From NCBI GenBank assembly GCA_036677505.1, contig JAVBWK010000010.1, positions 14,054 to 78,053 on the forward strand: a stretch of 64,000 bases of DNA, read 5' to 3'. Below, one piece after another: positions 25,502-34,541 of the stretch. The notes beneath the pieces are model-generated. The model saw nothing but the letters and a program-made list of their open reading frames with translations. It was not told where the DNA came from and did no database searches. Numbering within the stretch: the first letter of the stretch is position 1; every line of letters starts with the position of its first letter. A program made the translations under genes and the position numbers. This stretch comes from UBA2227 sp036677505. GTDB taxonomy: Bacteria; Bacillota_I; Bacilli_A; Erysipelotrichales; Erysipelotrichaceae.

Positions 25502-26274
25502 GTCAGCCGCGCATCATCGTCATTACCGGGGCCTTGGGCGGGATCGGACAGGCTTCGATCGAAGTATTTTCAAGAGAATCATCTGTCATCATTGGGATCG
25601 ATCTGAAAGAAGAAACCGATCAATTGGTAGAACAGACCAAAGTGAAATATAAGGATTTTCATTACGTACAGGCGGACTGTACCCAAGAAAAACAAGTAAA
25701 ATCGGCGATCGAGCAAATCGCTGCCACTTATGGCAGAATCGATGTGTTGTTTAATATCGTCGGGGGCAGCGGACGCAAATATGGTGACGGACCAATCCAT
25801 ACCGTGACGCTGGAAGCTTATCAGAAAACGATTGATCTGAATCTGACTTCTCAGTTTCTTGTCTCAAAATATGTAATCATCGAAATGCTCAAGCAAAACA
25901 GCGGCTGTATCATCAATACCGGATCGGTGTTGGGTATGGTCGGCGGTAATGAGCTGTTTTCGACCTCGGTCTATGCCGCTACCAAAGCAGCCATCATCGG
26001 CATGTCCCGCTCGATGGCTACCCTGTATGCGAAAAACAACATCCGTGTCAACGTCATCTCTCCGGGACTGATCGAATCCAACATGACTCAGCGGGCACAG
26101 AGCAATGAAACGATTTTTGCGTACATCGATGAAAAGCAACCCATCTATCACGGACGTCATCAGCTCGGCAATCCGATGTCCGTCGCTTTGGCCGCCCGCT
26201 TTTTGGCGGATAGCGAAGCCGATTTTGTGACCGGAGTCAACCTGCCGGTCGATGGAGGATGGACTGCACAATGA
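25498..26274 (+). CDS. Short-chain dehydrogenase/reductase (SDR)
   Basis: A 258-residue classical SDR. GALGGIGQ near residues 11-18 is the NAD(P)-binding loop, FNIVGGSG near 84-91 replaces the usual NNAG, and the catalytic set is Ser in NTGSV with YAATK near 158-162. It oxidises a hydroxyl or reduces a ketone on a small molecule, here probably a sugar or sugar acid. Start and stop overlap the neighbouring genes by ATGA, so it is tightly coupled in the operon. The final VDGGWTAQ is a normal SDR C-terminus. Confidence 0.85.
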   Translation: MSQPRIIVITGALGGIGQASIEVFSRESSVIIGIDLKEETDQLVEQTKVKYKDFHYVQADCTQEKQVKSAIEQIAATYGRIDVLFNIVGGSGRKYGDGPIHTVTLEAYQKTIDLNLTSQFLVSKYVIIEMLKQNSGCIINTGSVLGMVGGNELFSTSVYAATKAAIIGMSRSMATLYAKNNIRVNVISPGLIESNMTQRAQSNETIFAYIDEKQPIYHGRHQLGNPMSVALAARFLADSEADFVTGVNLPVDGGWTAQ

Positions 26275-27572
26275 ACTATGAAAAGCAAATCAAACATTAT
26301 ATGAAAACTGAAGTGCTGGTCATCGGCGGCGGCAGTGCCGGATCGACGGCCGCGATCGCATCAGGTAAAGAAGGGAAAAAGACCTTGCTGGTTGAGCGTT
26401 ATGGTTTTTTGGGTGGGACCAGCACGACGATCTTAGATACGTTTTATGGATTTTATATCCCGGGGAAAAGCGGACGGAAAGTGGTCGGGGGGATTCCGGA
26501 TGAGCTGTTAAAGAAACTGAGCGATCGAAATGCGATGCTTTTGCGACCCAATACATATGGAGCCGGAACCGGAGTGACCTACGATCCCGAAATCTTAAAA
26601 GTGGTCTGGGAAGAACTGATGAGTGAAGCGAATGTCGATGTGCTGCTTCACAGTTTTGTTGCGGATGTCACACAAAAAGACGGCAGAATTACCGGTGTCA
26701 TCGTGGTCAATAAATCCGGTTTCACCTTGATCGAAGCAGATATCATCATCGACGCATCGGGAGATGCGGATGTCACGGCGCTCGCCGGATATCCTTTTGA
26801 TGGGATTGGCAGTCATATTCCCGTGCAGTCACTGACTACAACCTTTAGAGTCGGAAATGTTGATGAAGCGCGAACGAAACTTTTTACTAAAAACCAAATG
26901 TGGGAATGGATGAAACAGGCCAATCAAAGCGGAAAGTATCATCTGCCCAGAGAAGAGGGCAGTGTCCACATCACGACCTTACCGGGTGTCATGGCTTCCA
27001 ACATGGTCCGCTTGGCTATTCCCGATCCGACCAATATCATCGAACTGTCCAAAGCTGAAATTTTGGGCAGACGGCAGGCACTGGAGTATTTCCGCTTTAT
27101 GAAAGATTTCTTACCCGGCTACGAAAATTCCGTTTTTCTCAATTTCTCGACTCAGATCGGTGTTCGTGAAACCCGTCGGATCATCGGCGAATATACCCTG
27201 ACAAAAGAGGATGTGCTTGAAGCAAGGAAATTTGAGGATGCCATCGTCTTATGCGGAGCTCCGATCGAAGACCATCACAATCAGACCGGTACCAAGTGGG
27301 AGTACCTCGAGGAAGGAAAGACCTACCAGGTTCCCTATCGCTGTCTGATTCCCAAAGACAGCACGAATCTGTTGGTTGCGGGTCGCTGCTTGTCCGCGAC
27401 TCACGATGCTCACGCCTCGGTAAGAAGCATGGGACAATGCATGGGCATGGGGCAGGCAGCGGGAATTGCGGCTGCCCTGGCCATCGATCAGCAACGTAAA
27501 CCGATCGATATAAACATTGACACCTTGCAACAGAAATTGCGCAGCTACGGTGCAATTTTGGAGGATGTATGA
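26271..27572 (+). CDS. FAD-dependent oxidoreductase (FAD_oxidored family)
   Basis: A 433-residue flavoprotein. GGGSAG at residues 19-24 begins the dinucleotide fold, VERYGFLGGTST follows the second strand, and near the C-terminus SMGQCMGMGQAAGIAAALA is the second FAD contact region typical of the FAD_oxidored family. No covalent-flavin or signal motif is seen, so it is probably cytoplasmic. The natural substrate of this family is mostly unknown. ATG 26271 overlaps the SDR stop; ATG 26259 lies too close to the GGAGG. Together with the SDR it suggests two oxidation steps on one sugar. Confidence 0.8.
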   Translation: MNYEKQIKHYMKTEVLVIGGGSAGSTAAIASGKEGKKTLLVERYGFLGGTSTTILDTFYGFYIPGKSGRKVVGGIPDELLKKLSDRNAMLLRPNTYGAGTGVTYDPEILKVVWEELMSEANVDVLLHSFVADVTQKDGRITGVIVVNKSGFTLIEADIIIDASGDADVTALAGYPFDGIGSHIPVQSLTTTFRVGNVDEARTKLFTKNQMWEWMKQANQSGKYHLPREEGSVHITTLPGVMASNMVRLAIPDPTNIIELSKAEILGRRQALEYFRFMKDFLPGYENSVFLNFSTQIGVRETRRIIGEYTLTKEDVLEARKFEDAIVLCGAPIEDHHNQTGTKWEYLEEGKTYQVPYRCLIPKDSTNLLVAGRCLSATHDAHASVRSMGQCMGMGQAAGIAAALAIDQQRKPIDINIDTLQQKLRSYGAILEDV

Positions 27573-28525
27573 AATATAAAATCATGACCGTCACGGGATG
27601 GATCGATCCGTCCCAACTGAAACTTACCTATGGTCACGAACATTTGTATACAACGGCAACGGAGAAAGTCGTTGCGGACAATCCGGCCATGGCTCTGACA
27701 GATCTCGACAAAATCGCGGTCGATCTGAAGCAGTTCAACGCTCTGGGCGGTAACGGTATCGTTGAGGTTACGACTGTGGACTATGGTTGGAATGTGGCTA
27801 AACTTAAAGAATTGTCTGAGAAAACGGGAGTTTATATCATCGCCACCGGCGGTTTTAATAAGGGAACGTACAATCGGAGTTTTCTCGAAGGGAAAGATCC
27901 GCAGGACGTAGCCAAAGAACTAATCAATCAGATCCGACACGGAGTACAGGATACCGGAATTTCACCGGGTATTCTGAAAATCGGCACCAGCCAAGACATC
28001 ATTCATCCTTGGGAAATGGTCGGACTGAAAGCTGTATCTTTGGCTCATTTGGCAACCGGTATTCCGATCACCACCCATACTCAAGCCGGAAGCATGGCGA
28101 TCGAGCAGCTGGATGCATTTGAGTCCATGGGAGTCGATCTGTCTAAAGTGTTGATCGGACATATGGATCAGCTGGATGATTTGAATGTGCATCTGAAGTG
28201 CATCCGACGCGGTGCGTTTATCGGATATGATTCACTTCCCAAAAAGAAATACGACACCGAATCCAGGGCGATTGACTTTATCTGCCGCTTGGCCGAAATG
28301 AATTTGCATACGCAGGTGCTGATCAGCGGTGATTTTGCCCGTCAGGACTACTTCACCGGATATGGCGGGAGTCCGGGACTTACCTATATTCTCAGTGAGT
28401 TTTCGGAGAAACTGAAAAAGGCTTGCGCTGAAAGAAACTTGGACGGTCAGCGGATTCTGGATGATTTACTGATCAATAATCCGAGAAGACTATTGGCGTT
28501 TACGGAGGATGAATATGGACATTAA
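27569..28525 (+). CDS. Phosphotriesterase-family (amidohydrolase) protein, possibly a lactonase
   Basis: A 318-residue TIM-barrel metal hydrolase. The binuclear site is complete: His23 and His25 in GHEHL, Lys137 in GILKIG (the residue normally carbamylated), His170 in TTHTQAG, His198 in GHMDQ, and Asp255 in SGDFAR. Characterised relatives hydrolyse lactones, phosphate esters or phosphotriesters. In an operon with two oxidoreductases and a KDPG-type aldolase, opening of a sugar lactone is the simplest role, but that is inference. ATG overlaps the preceding stop. Confidence 0.82.
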   Translation: MKYKIMTVTGWIDPSQLKLTYGHEHLYTTATEKVVADNPAMALTDLDKIAVDLKQFNALGGNGIVEVTTVDYGWNVAKLKELSEKTGVYIIATGGFNKGTYNRSFLEGKDPQDVAKELINQIRHGVQDTGISPGILKIGTSQDIIHPWEMVGLKAVSLAHLATGIPITTHTQAGSMAIEQLDAFESMGVDLSKVLIGHMDQLDDLNVHLKCIRRGAFIGYDSLPKKKYDTESRAIDFICRLAEMNLHTQVLISGDFARQDYFTGYGGSPGLTYILSEFSEKLKKACAERNLDGQRILDDLLINNPRRLLAFTEDEYGH

Positions 28526-29153
28526 GAAACAACTGATTGACAGCGGTGTGATTGCGGTCATCCGTCATGCAACCAAGGATAATATTGTACCCGCAGTCAA
28601 AGCACTGATTGCCGGTGGGATCATCGGTATCGAAATCACCGTGGAAAATGAAGGCGGATTTGAGGCAATTGCTGCCTGTCGTGATGCCTTTGATAACATC
28701 GCCTTGGGAGCCGGCACGGTACTGACGGTTGAAAGTGCGAAAAAAGCCATCGACAGCGGAGCGACTTTCATTTTTTCGCCGATTTTATGTGAAGAAGTGG
28801 TAAAATATAGTAAAGAACGCGGAGTACTGTCGATTCCCGGCTGTTACTCCCCAAGTGAGATTTATCAGGCCATTCAGTGGGGCGCGGATATGGTCAAAAT
28901 TTTCCCCGCCGCCAATCTGGGGCCTTCCTATATTAAAAACATCCGGGCACCCTTACCATCCATAGCGATGGTCGTGACCGGAGGCATTGACTTGAATAAT
29001 TGCGGAGATTTTATTCGGGCATCGGCGGATGCGGTGGGCATCGGCAGTCAGCTGGTTGATATGAAGAGAGTAATGAATGAAGGTTATCTTGGCGAAATTA
29101 CCGAAAATGCGAAAAAGTTTACAACAGCGGTAAGACAGGCAAGATCAAAATAG
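28515..29153 (+). CDS. KDPG/KHG-type aldolase
   Basis: A 212-residue class I aldolase of the KDPG family. Glu40 in GIEIT and the Schiff-base Lys128 in MVKIFPA are in place, with GAGTVL near 66 and the phosphate loop VVTGGI near 149-154. It cleaves a 2-keto-3-deoxy-6-phospho-sugar acid into pyruvate and a three-carbon phosphate. The usual TLRTP segment after Glu40 is replaced by TVENEGG, so the substrate may differ from KDPG. GGAGG favours ATG 28515 over ATG 28509. It provides the cleavage step expected after oxidation and lactone opening. Confidence 0.8.
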   Translation: MDIKKQLIDSGVIAVIRHATKDNIVPAVKALIAGGIIGIEITVENEGGFEAIAACRDAFDNIALGAGTVLTVESAKKAIDSGATFIFSPILCEEVVKYSKERGVLSIPGCYSPSEIYQAIQWGADMVKIFPAANLGPSYIKNIRAPLPSIAMVVTGGIDLNNCGDFIRASADAVGIGSQLVDMKRVMNEGYLGEITENAKKFTTAVRQARSK

Positions 29154-29177
29154 AAACTTATTCTAGGGAGGTTTTTT

Positions 29178-30356
29178 ATGGCTTACACGATCATCAAAGC
29201 CAAGCGCATCGTCAGTGGCGATGGTCTTGACATCCATGATGGGTATTTGGTAGTTAAGGATGGCTTGATTGAAAGGGTAGCGGACAAAGATGACACGGAA
29301 GTCCGGGTGTTATTCGCCCAAGAGGATTCGGAAATCATCATTGAAGATGATTTGACGATCCTGCCCGGACTGCTGGATATTCATACCCATGGGGCGATGG
29401 GCGTAGACTTTATCGATATCGATGAAGAAAAACTTAAGAAAGTGGGACAGCGGTACCTGATGGAAGGGGTCACCGGGTTTTGCACTTCGACCATGGTGCT
29501 CAACCGAGAGAAAGAAAAAGAATTGCTTAGCACATTGGGTCATTTACCTTTGATATCGGCTCCGCGCTGGCTCGGCGTCCATTTGGAAGGTCCGCATATG
29601 AATGAGAAATATCATGCGATGATGGATCCGCGATATTTACGAAAACCTTCCATCGAAGAAATGCGCGAAAACATCCGACTGACCCAAGGGCGTTTGCGGA
29701 TGATCACGATGGCACCGGAACTGGAGGGAGCTAAGGAGTTTATTGAAGCCTGTGTTCAACAGGGTGTTGTCGTTATGCTCGCCCACAGCAATGCCACATG
29801 CAAACAGACAACGGAAGCGCTGACGTGGGGCGTTTCCGGTTTTACGCATTTGTACAACGCCATGTCACAACACACTCATCGCAATCCCGGAATGGTCACG
29901 GGGGCTTTGCTCGATGATCGATCATTCAAAGAACTCATCGTCGATGGATATCATATCGATGAAGACGTGATCAGACTTACTTATAAGATATGCGGGAAAG
30001 ATCAGATTATATTAGTAACCGATGCCATGCCGGGCAAAGGGCTTGGGGACGGGGAGTATGAATTTGGCAAGCTGCCATGCATCATCAAAGATAACAAGGC
30101 ATTTGAAAAATCGTCCGGTCGGATTGCCGGATCGACTTTGGGAATGAATGATGCCGTGCGCAATATGATGAATTTTACCGGTTGCTCGCTTTCAGATGCG
30201 GTAACCATGGCCGCGCTCAATCCTGCCAAACTGCTCAACATTCAGGATCAGTGTGGTTCTCTGACGAAAGGAAAGAAAGCTGACTTTGTGATGACGGATG
30301 ATGATTTAAATGTCATAGCGACCTTCATCGATGCCAACTGTGTCTACAGAAAATAA
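29178..30356 (+). CDS. nagA: N-acetylglucosamine-6-phosphate deacetylase
   Basis: A 392-residue amidohydrolase. DIHTHGAMG (His69, His71), HLEGPHM, LAHSNATC, THLYNAMSQHTHRNPG and the catalytic Asp in VTDAMPGKG are all present in NagA order. It removes the acetyl group from N-acetyl amino-sugar 6-phosphates, normally GlcNAc-6-P. GGGAGG precedes ATG 29178. In this operon no NagB deaminase is found; the SIS genes could replace it, or the deacetylated amino sugar could be oxidised instead. Confidence 0.9.
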   Translation: MAYTIIKAKRIVSGDGLDIHDGYLVVKDGLIERVADKDDTEVRVLFAQEDSEIIIEDDLTILPGLLDIHTHGAMGVDFIDIDEEKLKKVGQRYLMEGVTGFCTSTMVLNREKEKELLSTLGHLPLISAPRWLGVHLEGPHMNEKYHAMMDPRYLRKPSIEEMRENIRLTQGRLRMITMAPELEGAKEFIEACVQQGVVVMLAHSNATCKQTTEALTWGVSGFTHLYNAMSQHTHRNPGMVTGALLDDRSFKELIVDGYHIDEDVIRLTYKICGKDQIILVTDAMPGKGLGDGEYEFGKLPCIIKDNKAFEKSSGRIAGSTLGMNDAVRNMMNFTGCSLSDAVTMAALNPAKLLNIQDQCGSLTKGKKADFVMTDDDLNVIATFIDANCVYRK

Positions 30357-30357
30357 C

Positions 30358-31299
30358 ATGAAAAAACTATATAAAATCGAGCCGGTGTTCAGTTATCGGA
30401 TCTGGGGCGGTAACCGGCTGAAAGAGAAATACGGATATCAGAGCGACTTGCCCAACATCGGTGAGTGCTATCATGTCATTGCAATGCCCGGACACTTGGA
30501 CTGTTATGTGCCGGAAGTGAAACTGCCTTTATCGAAATTTTACCACGAGTATCGTGAGCTTTTTGCGTGTTCGAAAGAAGAAATGCCGGTACGCACCGCA
30601 TCCGCCAATCCCATCTCGCCGATGTCCATTCAGTTGCATCCTGATGATGAGTATGCGATGAAACATGAAGGGAAAAAGGGAAAACCGGATGGCGTCTACT
30701 TCATTGAAGGTGACGGGGAGATGGTGCTTGGTCATTATGCCAAGACGAAGGAAGAGTTTGTATCGATGGTAAACTCCGGGCAATGGGATCAGCTGATTCG
30801 TAAAATCAACGTCCGACAAGGCGATTTTGTTGATGTTCCCTTTGGTACCTTGCACGCGTTTGGGGCTGGATTTCTGCTGATTGAATTTACTCAAAATGCC
30901 GACTTAACCTATCGGCTGTATGATTATAACCGGATCGATCCGATCACGAAATCCAAGCGGACCTTGCATATCCCGCAAGTGTTGGATAATGTCAAGATTC
31001 CCAATGGTGATACCTCAGTTGTAAATCTTATTAAAGAAAAACATCCCGGATACACCTACACGCTTTTTCATGATGAACCGAATGTATATACGGCCGGACG
31101 TTATCTTGTACAAGGTTATGCCAAAATCGCACGTGATGAGTTCTATTTTCTTACGTGTATCGATGGCGCGGGAATCATCGAAGGTCATCCGGTCAAAGGC
31201 GGGGACACGTGGTTTGTTCCGGCGAAATTTGGAAGTGTGACCATTCAGGGTCAACTTGATTTGGTGTTTGTATCTTTAAGAGAGGAGGGAAAAATATGA
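30358..31299 (+). CDS. ManA-like class I phosphosugar isomerase, altered metal site
   Basis: A 313-residue ManA homologue. WGG at 16-18, Gln92 and His94 (IQLHP) and His166 (GTLHA) are kept, but the segment that normally gives the fourth ligand (GKPE) reads GKPDG, with Asp111 in place of Glu. That could tune or alter the metal site. NADLTYRLYDYN is conserved. No clear Shine-Dalgarno precedes ATG 30358, which is 2 bases after the nagA stop, so translation is probably coupled; ATG 30331 in the same frame is an alternative. Placed between nagA and deoC, it likely acts on an amino or deoxy sugar phosphate rather than mannose-6-P. Confidence 0.78.
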   Translation: MKKLYKIEPVFSYRIWGGNRLKEKYGYQSDLPNIGECYHVIAMPGHLDCYVPEVKLPLSKFYHEYRELFACSKEEMPVRTASANPISPMSIQLHPDDEYAMKHEGKKGKPDGVYFIEGDGEMVLGHYAKTKEEFVSMVNSGQWDQLIRKINVRQGDFVDVPFGTLHAFGAGFLLIEFTQNADLTYRLYDYNRIDPITKSKRTLHIPQVLDNVKIPNGDTSVVNLIKEKHPGYTYTLFHDEPNVYTAGRYLVQGYAKIARDEFYFLTCIDGAGIIEGHPVKGGDTWFVPAKFGSVTIQGQLDLVFVSLREEGKI

Positions 31300-31997
31300 A
31301 ACTTTGCAAACCATTGAATAAGTATTTTGATCACACACTCTTAAAACCGTATGCATCATCGTCTGATATGGATAAAGTCATCGATGAATGCATTCGCTAT
31401 GACTTCCGTATGATTGCCATCAACTCGGTATGGGTCAGTTATTGTAAGACCCGACTGAAAAATACCGATGTACACGTCGGAGCAGCCATCGGATTTCCAT
31501 TGGGACAGACGACGATTGAGACTAAAGTGTTTGAAACCAGACAAGCCATCGAGGACGGGTGTGACGAGATTGATTATGTCGTTAATTTGAGTGAAGTAAA
31601 AAACGGCAACTGGAACTATGTCGAGCGGGAAATGCGGTCGATTGTCGATGTGTGTAAAGAAAACGAAATCATCAGTAAGGTTATTTTCGAAAATTGCTAT
31701 TTAAACGAGCGTGAAATCATCGCGCTTGCACAGATTGCCTGCATCGTCGGTCCCGATTACATAAAAACATCCACCGGCTTTGGTACCGGTGGAGCGAAAA
31801 TCGAAGATGTCCGTCTGATGAAGCAGTTTGCCGGTGTGAAGGTCAAGGTCAAAGCGGCCGGCGGTATACGGGATTTGGCCAGCGCACTGGCTATGATCGA
31901 AGCCGGAGCGACCCGGATCGGATCAAGTGCCGGATGTGCGATCATGGAAGAATATCAGGGGTCAGAGCAGCGATTTGAAATAGTCGATGCTTATTAA
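31296..31997 (+). CDS. deoC: Deoxyribose-phosphate aldolase (DeoC), copy 1
   Basis: A 233-residue class I aldolase. DHTLLKPY near residue 12, IKTSTGFG with the Schiff-base lysine near 155, and KVKAAGGIR near 186-194 are the DeoC signatures. DeoC reversibly cleaves deoxyribose-5-phosphate to acetaldehyde and glyceraldehyde-3-phosphate, and homologues in sugar operons may cleave other deoxysugar phosphates. It overlaps the ManA-like gene by ATGA and ends the operon. Its last 36 bases overlap the 3' end of the opposing TIM-barrel gene. A second deoC lies at 57474. Confidence 0.85.
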   Translation: MKLCKPLNKYFDHTLLKPYASSSDMDKVIDECIRYDFRMIAINSVWVSYCKTRLKNTDVHVGAAIGFPLGQTTIETKVFETRQAIEDGCDEIDYVVNLSEVKNGNWNYVEREMRSIVDVCKENEIISKVIFENCYLNEREIIALAQIACIVGPDYIKTSTGFGTGGAKIEDVRLMKQFAGVKVKVKAAGGIRDLASALAMIEAGATRIGSSAGCAIMEEYQGSEQRFEIVDAY

Positions 31998-32834
31998 GGT
32001 ATCAATATCGCTGACTTCGGGTTCGAGTGAAAATATGGCCGGGTGCGAAGTCTTTTTCATGAAGTCGGTGATTTGCGGGTATGGGAGATCTCCCTGTCCG
32101 ACGGCTACGTGCTGATACGGTTTGGGTAAATCGGGCTCATAGTGATAATCTTTAACATGGATGTGTCCGATCATCGGGGCAATGAGATTCATTTCTTCAA
32201 TGATCGAGAGTTTCTTGTAATGTAGAGGCAGTCTGTTTTTATCTGCCCGATAGCTGTTGGCCGGATCCCATAACAACCGGACCCACGGACTTTGAATCGT
32301 TTTAACGATCTGAAAAGTCATTTCTCCCCGAGGTAAATGCGTGTGGGGACAGTTCTCGATCACGATAACCTTTTTTGCCTGACTGGCTAAAGGCGCAAGT
32401 TTGAGGTACTTCCCGATAATCTCTTTCTGATCATCAGACGAACCGATGATCTTACGATTATCGGGAGCGCGAAAGGGGAAAGCACGGATCGACGGGCTTT
32501 CCAGAATTATGGCAATATCCAACGCGCGTTTTGCGGCATCGAGGTGTTCTTCGATTCGACCTTTGACCGCATAAAACTGATCGTTGAACGATGAAATCGT
32601 ATCATTGGGATAAAGTTTGGCCATAAAGAAAATGGTCGAAGCCAAGTTAGAAATCCGAAGCTGGTATTTACTCAATATTTCCTTAACTTTCTTAACCTCC
32701 GACGGATGTAAATCTTCCACAGTTTTCCCCCACAGGGAGTGAATCTCAATCAAATCAAATCCATGGTGCTTTGCGATGGCGCACGCTTTCTCAAAATCCT
32801 GGCTGATCTGATCGGTTATGATACTGATGGACAT
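31962..32834 (-). CDS. Sugar phosphate isomerase/epimerase, AP-endonuclease-2-like TIM barrel
   Basis: A 290-residue xylose-isomerase-like TIM barrel. FDLIEIHSLWGK near the N-terminus, a central IENCPH with Glu/Asn, LLWDPAN and GHIHVKDYH near residue 230 carry the metal ligands expected for hydroxypyruvate isomerase, inosose isomerase or 3-keto-sugar epimerase relatives. The function cannot be pinned down further. GAGGTGATCGT precedes ATG 32834; the frame extends to 32855 without a better start. It is convergent with, and overlaps, deoC by 36 bases. Confidence 0.75.
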   Translation of the reverse strand: MSISIITDQISQDFEKACAIAKHHGFDLIEIHSLWGKTVEDLHPSEVKKVKEILSKYQLRISNLASTIFFMAKLYPNDTISSFNDQFYAVKGRIEEHLDAAKRALDIAIILESPSIRAFPFRAPDNRKIIGSSDDQKEIIGKYLKLAPLASQAKKVIVIENCPHTHLPRGEMTFQIVKTIQSPWVRLLWDPANSYRADKNRLPLHYKKLSIIEEMNLIAPMIGHIHVKDYHYEPDLPKPYQHVAVGQGDLPYPQITDFMKKTSHPAIFSLEPEVSDIDTLISIDYFKSLL

Positions 32835-32878
32835 ACGATCACCTCTTGAACTCATTATAGCGCTTTATTTAAAAAATG

Positions 32879-32892
32879 CACACCATAGTGTG
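32879..32892. promoter_or_regulatory. Inverted repeat between divergent epimerase and ManA-like genes
   Basis: CACAC and GTGTG flank CATA in the 81-base divergent gap, 24 bases before the ManA-like ATG. It is a candidate operator for one or both genes; the regulator is unknown. Confidence 0.3.
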
Positions 32893-32915
32893 TTACTGTC
32901 AGAAAGGGTATACTT

Positions 32916-33851
32916 ATGAACAAGCAAATCGTCGAAATTTCTCCCATTTACAAAGAGCGCATCTGGGGAGGAAACAAGATCAAAAGTTATTTCCACGGAA
33001 ATACTGAAATCGAACCGGTCGGAGAGATGTGGAATGTCAGTGCACTGCCTACAGGTGACTGTCAGATCCCGACGCTGGACATGACACTTTCTGAGCTGTT
33101 TGCTTTTGCTCTGGATTGGTTTGAGTGTAAGACGGACGAATTCCCGCTTCATTGTACCCTGATCGATCCGATAGCGGATTTGTCCGTGCAGGTACATCCC
33201 ACCGAGACCTATGCCCGAACCATGGAGAATTCAATGGGCAAACCGGAAGCCTGGTATATCATCGATGCTCCCATCAATGCGAAGATTCAGTTTGGCCATC
33301 ATGCAAAAACCATGGATCAGGCGCGGACTATGGTCGAAAATCAGCAATGGTCTCAGTTTCTGAGTTATGTCGATGTAAAGAACAAAGATTTCTTATATGT
33401 ACCTGATGGTCATATTCATGCAATTTCAAAGAATGTATTGTGCTTTGAGATTGCCCGCAGCGCTGATGTGACCTACCGTTTATACGATTATGATCGGATC
33501 GACAAAAAGACCGGTAAGAAAAGGCCGTTGCATATTCAAAAAAGTCTGGATGTGCTGGTGGTCCCTCATCAGGCACCCGGACCGTATTCCGTAGAAGCAA
33601 AAGCTGAGAATGGCTGTCTTATCCGGGAGTATTATGATAAACCCAACGTGTTTACATTTAAATCTATCGAAACCGAATCGATGAGCGAATTCGAAATGGA
33701 TCGTTTTTATTTTCTTACATGCATCCATGGGGAAGGTCACGTCGATTCAATGCCGGTTCATCCCGGAACGACACTGCTTGTACCTCATGCTTTCGGGAAA
33801 ATAAAAATAACCGGAAAGATGACATTGTTGCTCTCCGGTTACCGGGATTGA
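32916..33851 (+). CDS. Mannose-6-phosphate isomerase-like, class I (third copy)
   Basis: A 311-residue ManA homologue with a complete metal site: Gln92 and His94 (VQVHP), Glu111 (GKPEAWY) and His168 (GHIHAIS). YRLYDYDRIDKK is conserved. It stands alone as a plus-strand gene beside the TIM-barrel epimerase (divergent) and the GntR gene (convergent; the two stops abut). It likely serves a specific sugar in this catabolic region. AGAAAGGG is the upstream binding site. Confidence 0.82.
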   Translation: MNKQIVEISPIYKERIWGGNKIKSYFHGNTEIEPVGEMWNVSALPTGDCQIPTLDMTLSELFAFALDWFECKTDEFPLHCTLIDPIADLSVQVHPTETYARTMENSMGKPEAWYIIDAPINAKIQFGHHAKTMDQARTMVENQQWSQFLSYVDVKNKDFLYVPDGHIHAISKNVLCFEIARSADVTYRLYDYDRIDKKTGKKRPLHIQKSLDVLVVPHQAPGPYSVEAKAENGCLIREYYDKPNVFTFKSIETESMSEFEMDRFYFLTCIHGEGHVDSMPVHPGTTLLVPHAFGKIKITGKMTLLLSGYRD

Positions 33852-34535
33852 TCAGCGGATCGACAAGGCGTTGAGTGAATTATCTGCCAGAGTCTCAATA
33901 GTATACTGTACCAAAACAGACTTCAGTAAATAGACCTTATGAATAATTTGAAGGGAGAGCGCGTGCTCTTCTTTTCTTAAATGCCTGGCCGTCTCGCTGT
34001 TGAGAGTAACTGATTGAATCTTCTTGAAATCATGGCTGATCATGTAACGGCAGTCCTCGATATATTTCATGACTGAACCGTATAAATCCGCTTGGGAAAA
34101 CTGTTGAAACAGATGAACGGGCATCCAGGTTTCTTCCAAGGCGACCGGCACATCATCAATCAATCGGATCCGACGGTAATGATAGAGCTGCTGATCCTCA
34201 AATAAATGAAACAGAACTCTTAGCTCATCGGTCGGATCGATCTTATCAAATTCCAACACGGATGAGGACAGGTTATTGTAAGAATATCGATCGGACAAAG
34301 TCGTCAGGTGCTGTTCTTTATAAAACTCCGGAGGATTGACATAATAGCCTGATCCCTGACGGGAGTGGATATATCCCTTGTCTTTGAGCAGGTTCAACGC
34401 TTTTCGGATCGTAACACGCGATGACGAAAAAAGGCGTGTCAAATACAGTTCGCCTTCTAAAACGCCCCAAGGACGATACTCGCCGGCCTCAATCATCGCA
34501 ATCAGCTGATTCGCTATTTCCACATATTTTGCCAT
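33852..34535 (-). CDS. GntR/HutC-family (UTRA) transcriptional regulator
   Basis: A 227-residue regulator: winged helix-turn-helix at about residues 1-70 (LFSSSRVTIRKALNLLKDKG, then HSRQGSGYYV) and a C-terminal UTRA effector domain. UTRA domains bind small sugars, amino sugars or related metabolites. It is the third gene of the glycyl radical enzyme operon, starting 6 bases after the activase stop, and a GTTAATAC-centred inverted repeat that fits HutC-type sites lies upstream of the operon promoter, so autoregulation by the enzyme's substrate is likely. Confidence 0.85.
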   Translation of the reverse strand: MAKYVEIANQLIAMIEAGEYRPWGVLEGELYLTRLFSSSRVTIRKALNLLKDKGYIHSRQGSGYYVNPPEFYKEQHLTTLSDRYSYNNLSSSVLEFDKIDPTDELRVLFHLFEDQQLYHYRRIRLIDDVPVALEETWMPVHLFQQFSQADLYGSVMKYIEDCRYMISHDFKKIQSVTLNSETARHLRKEEHALSLQIIHKVYLLKSVLVQYTIETLADNSLNALSIR

Positions 34536-34541
34536 AGTACC

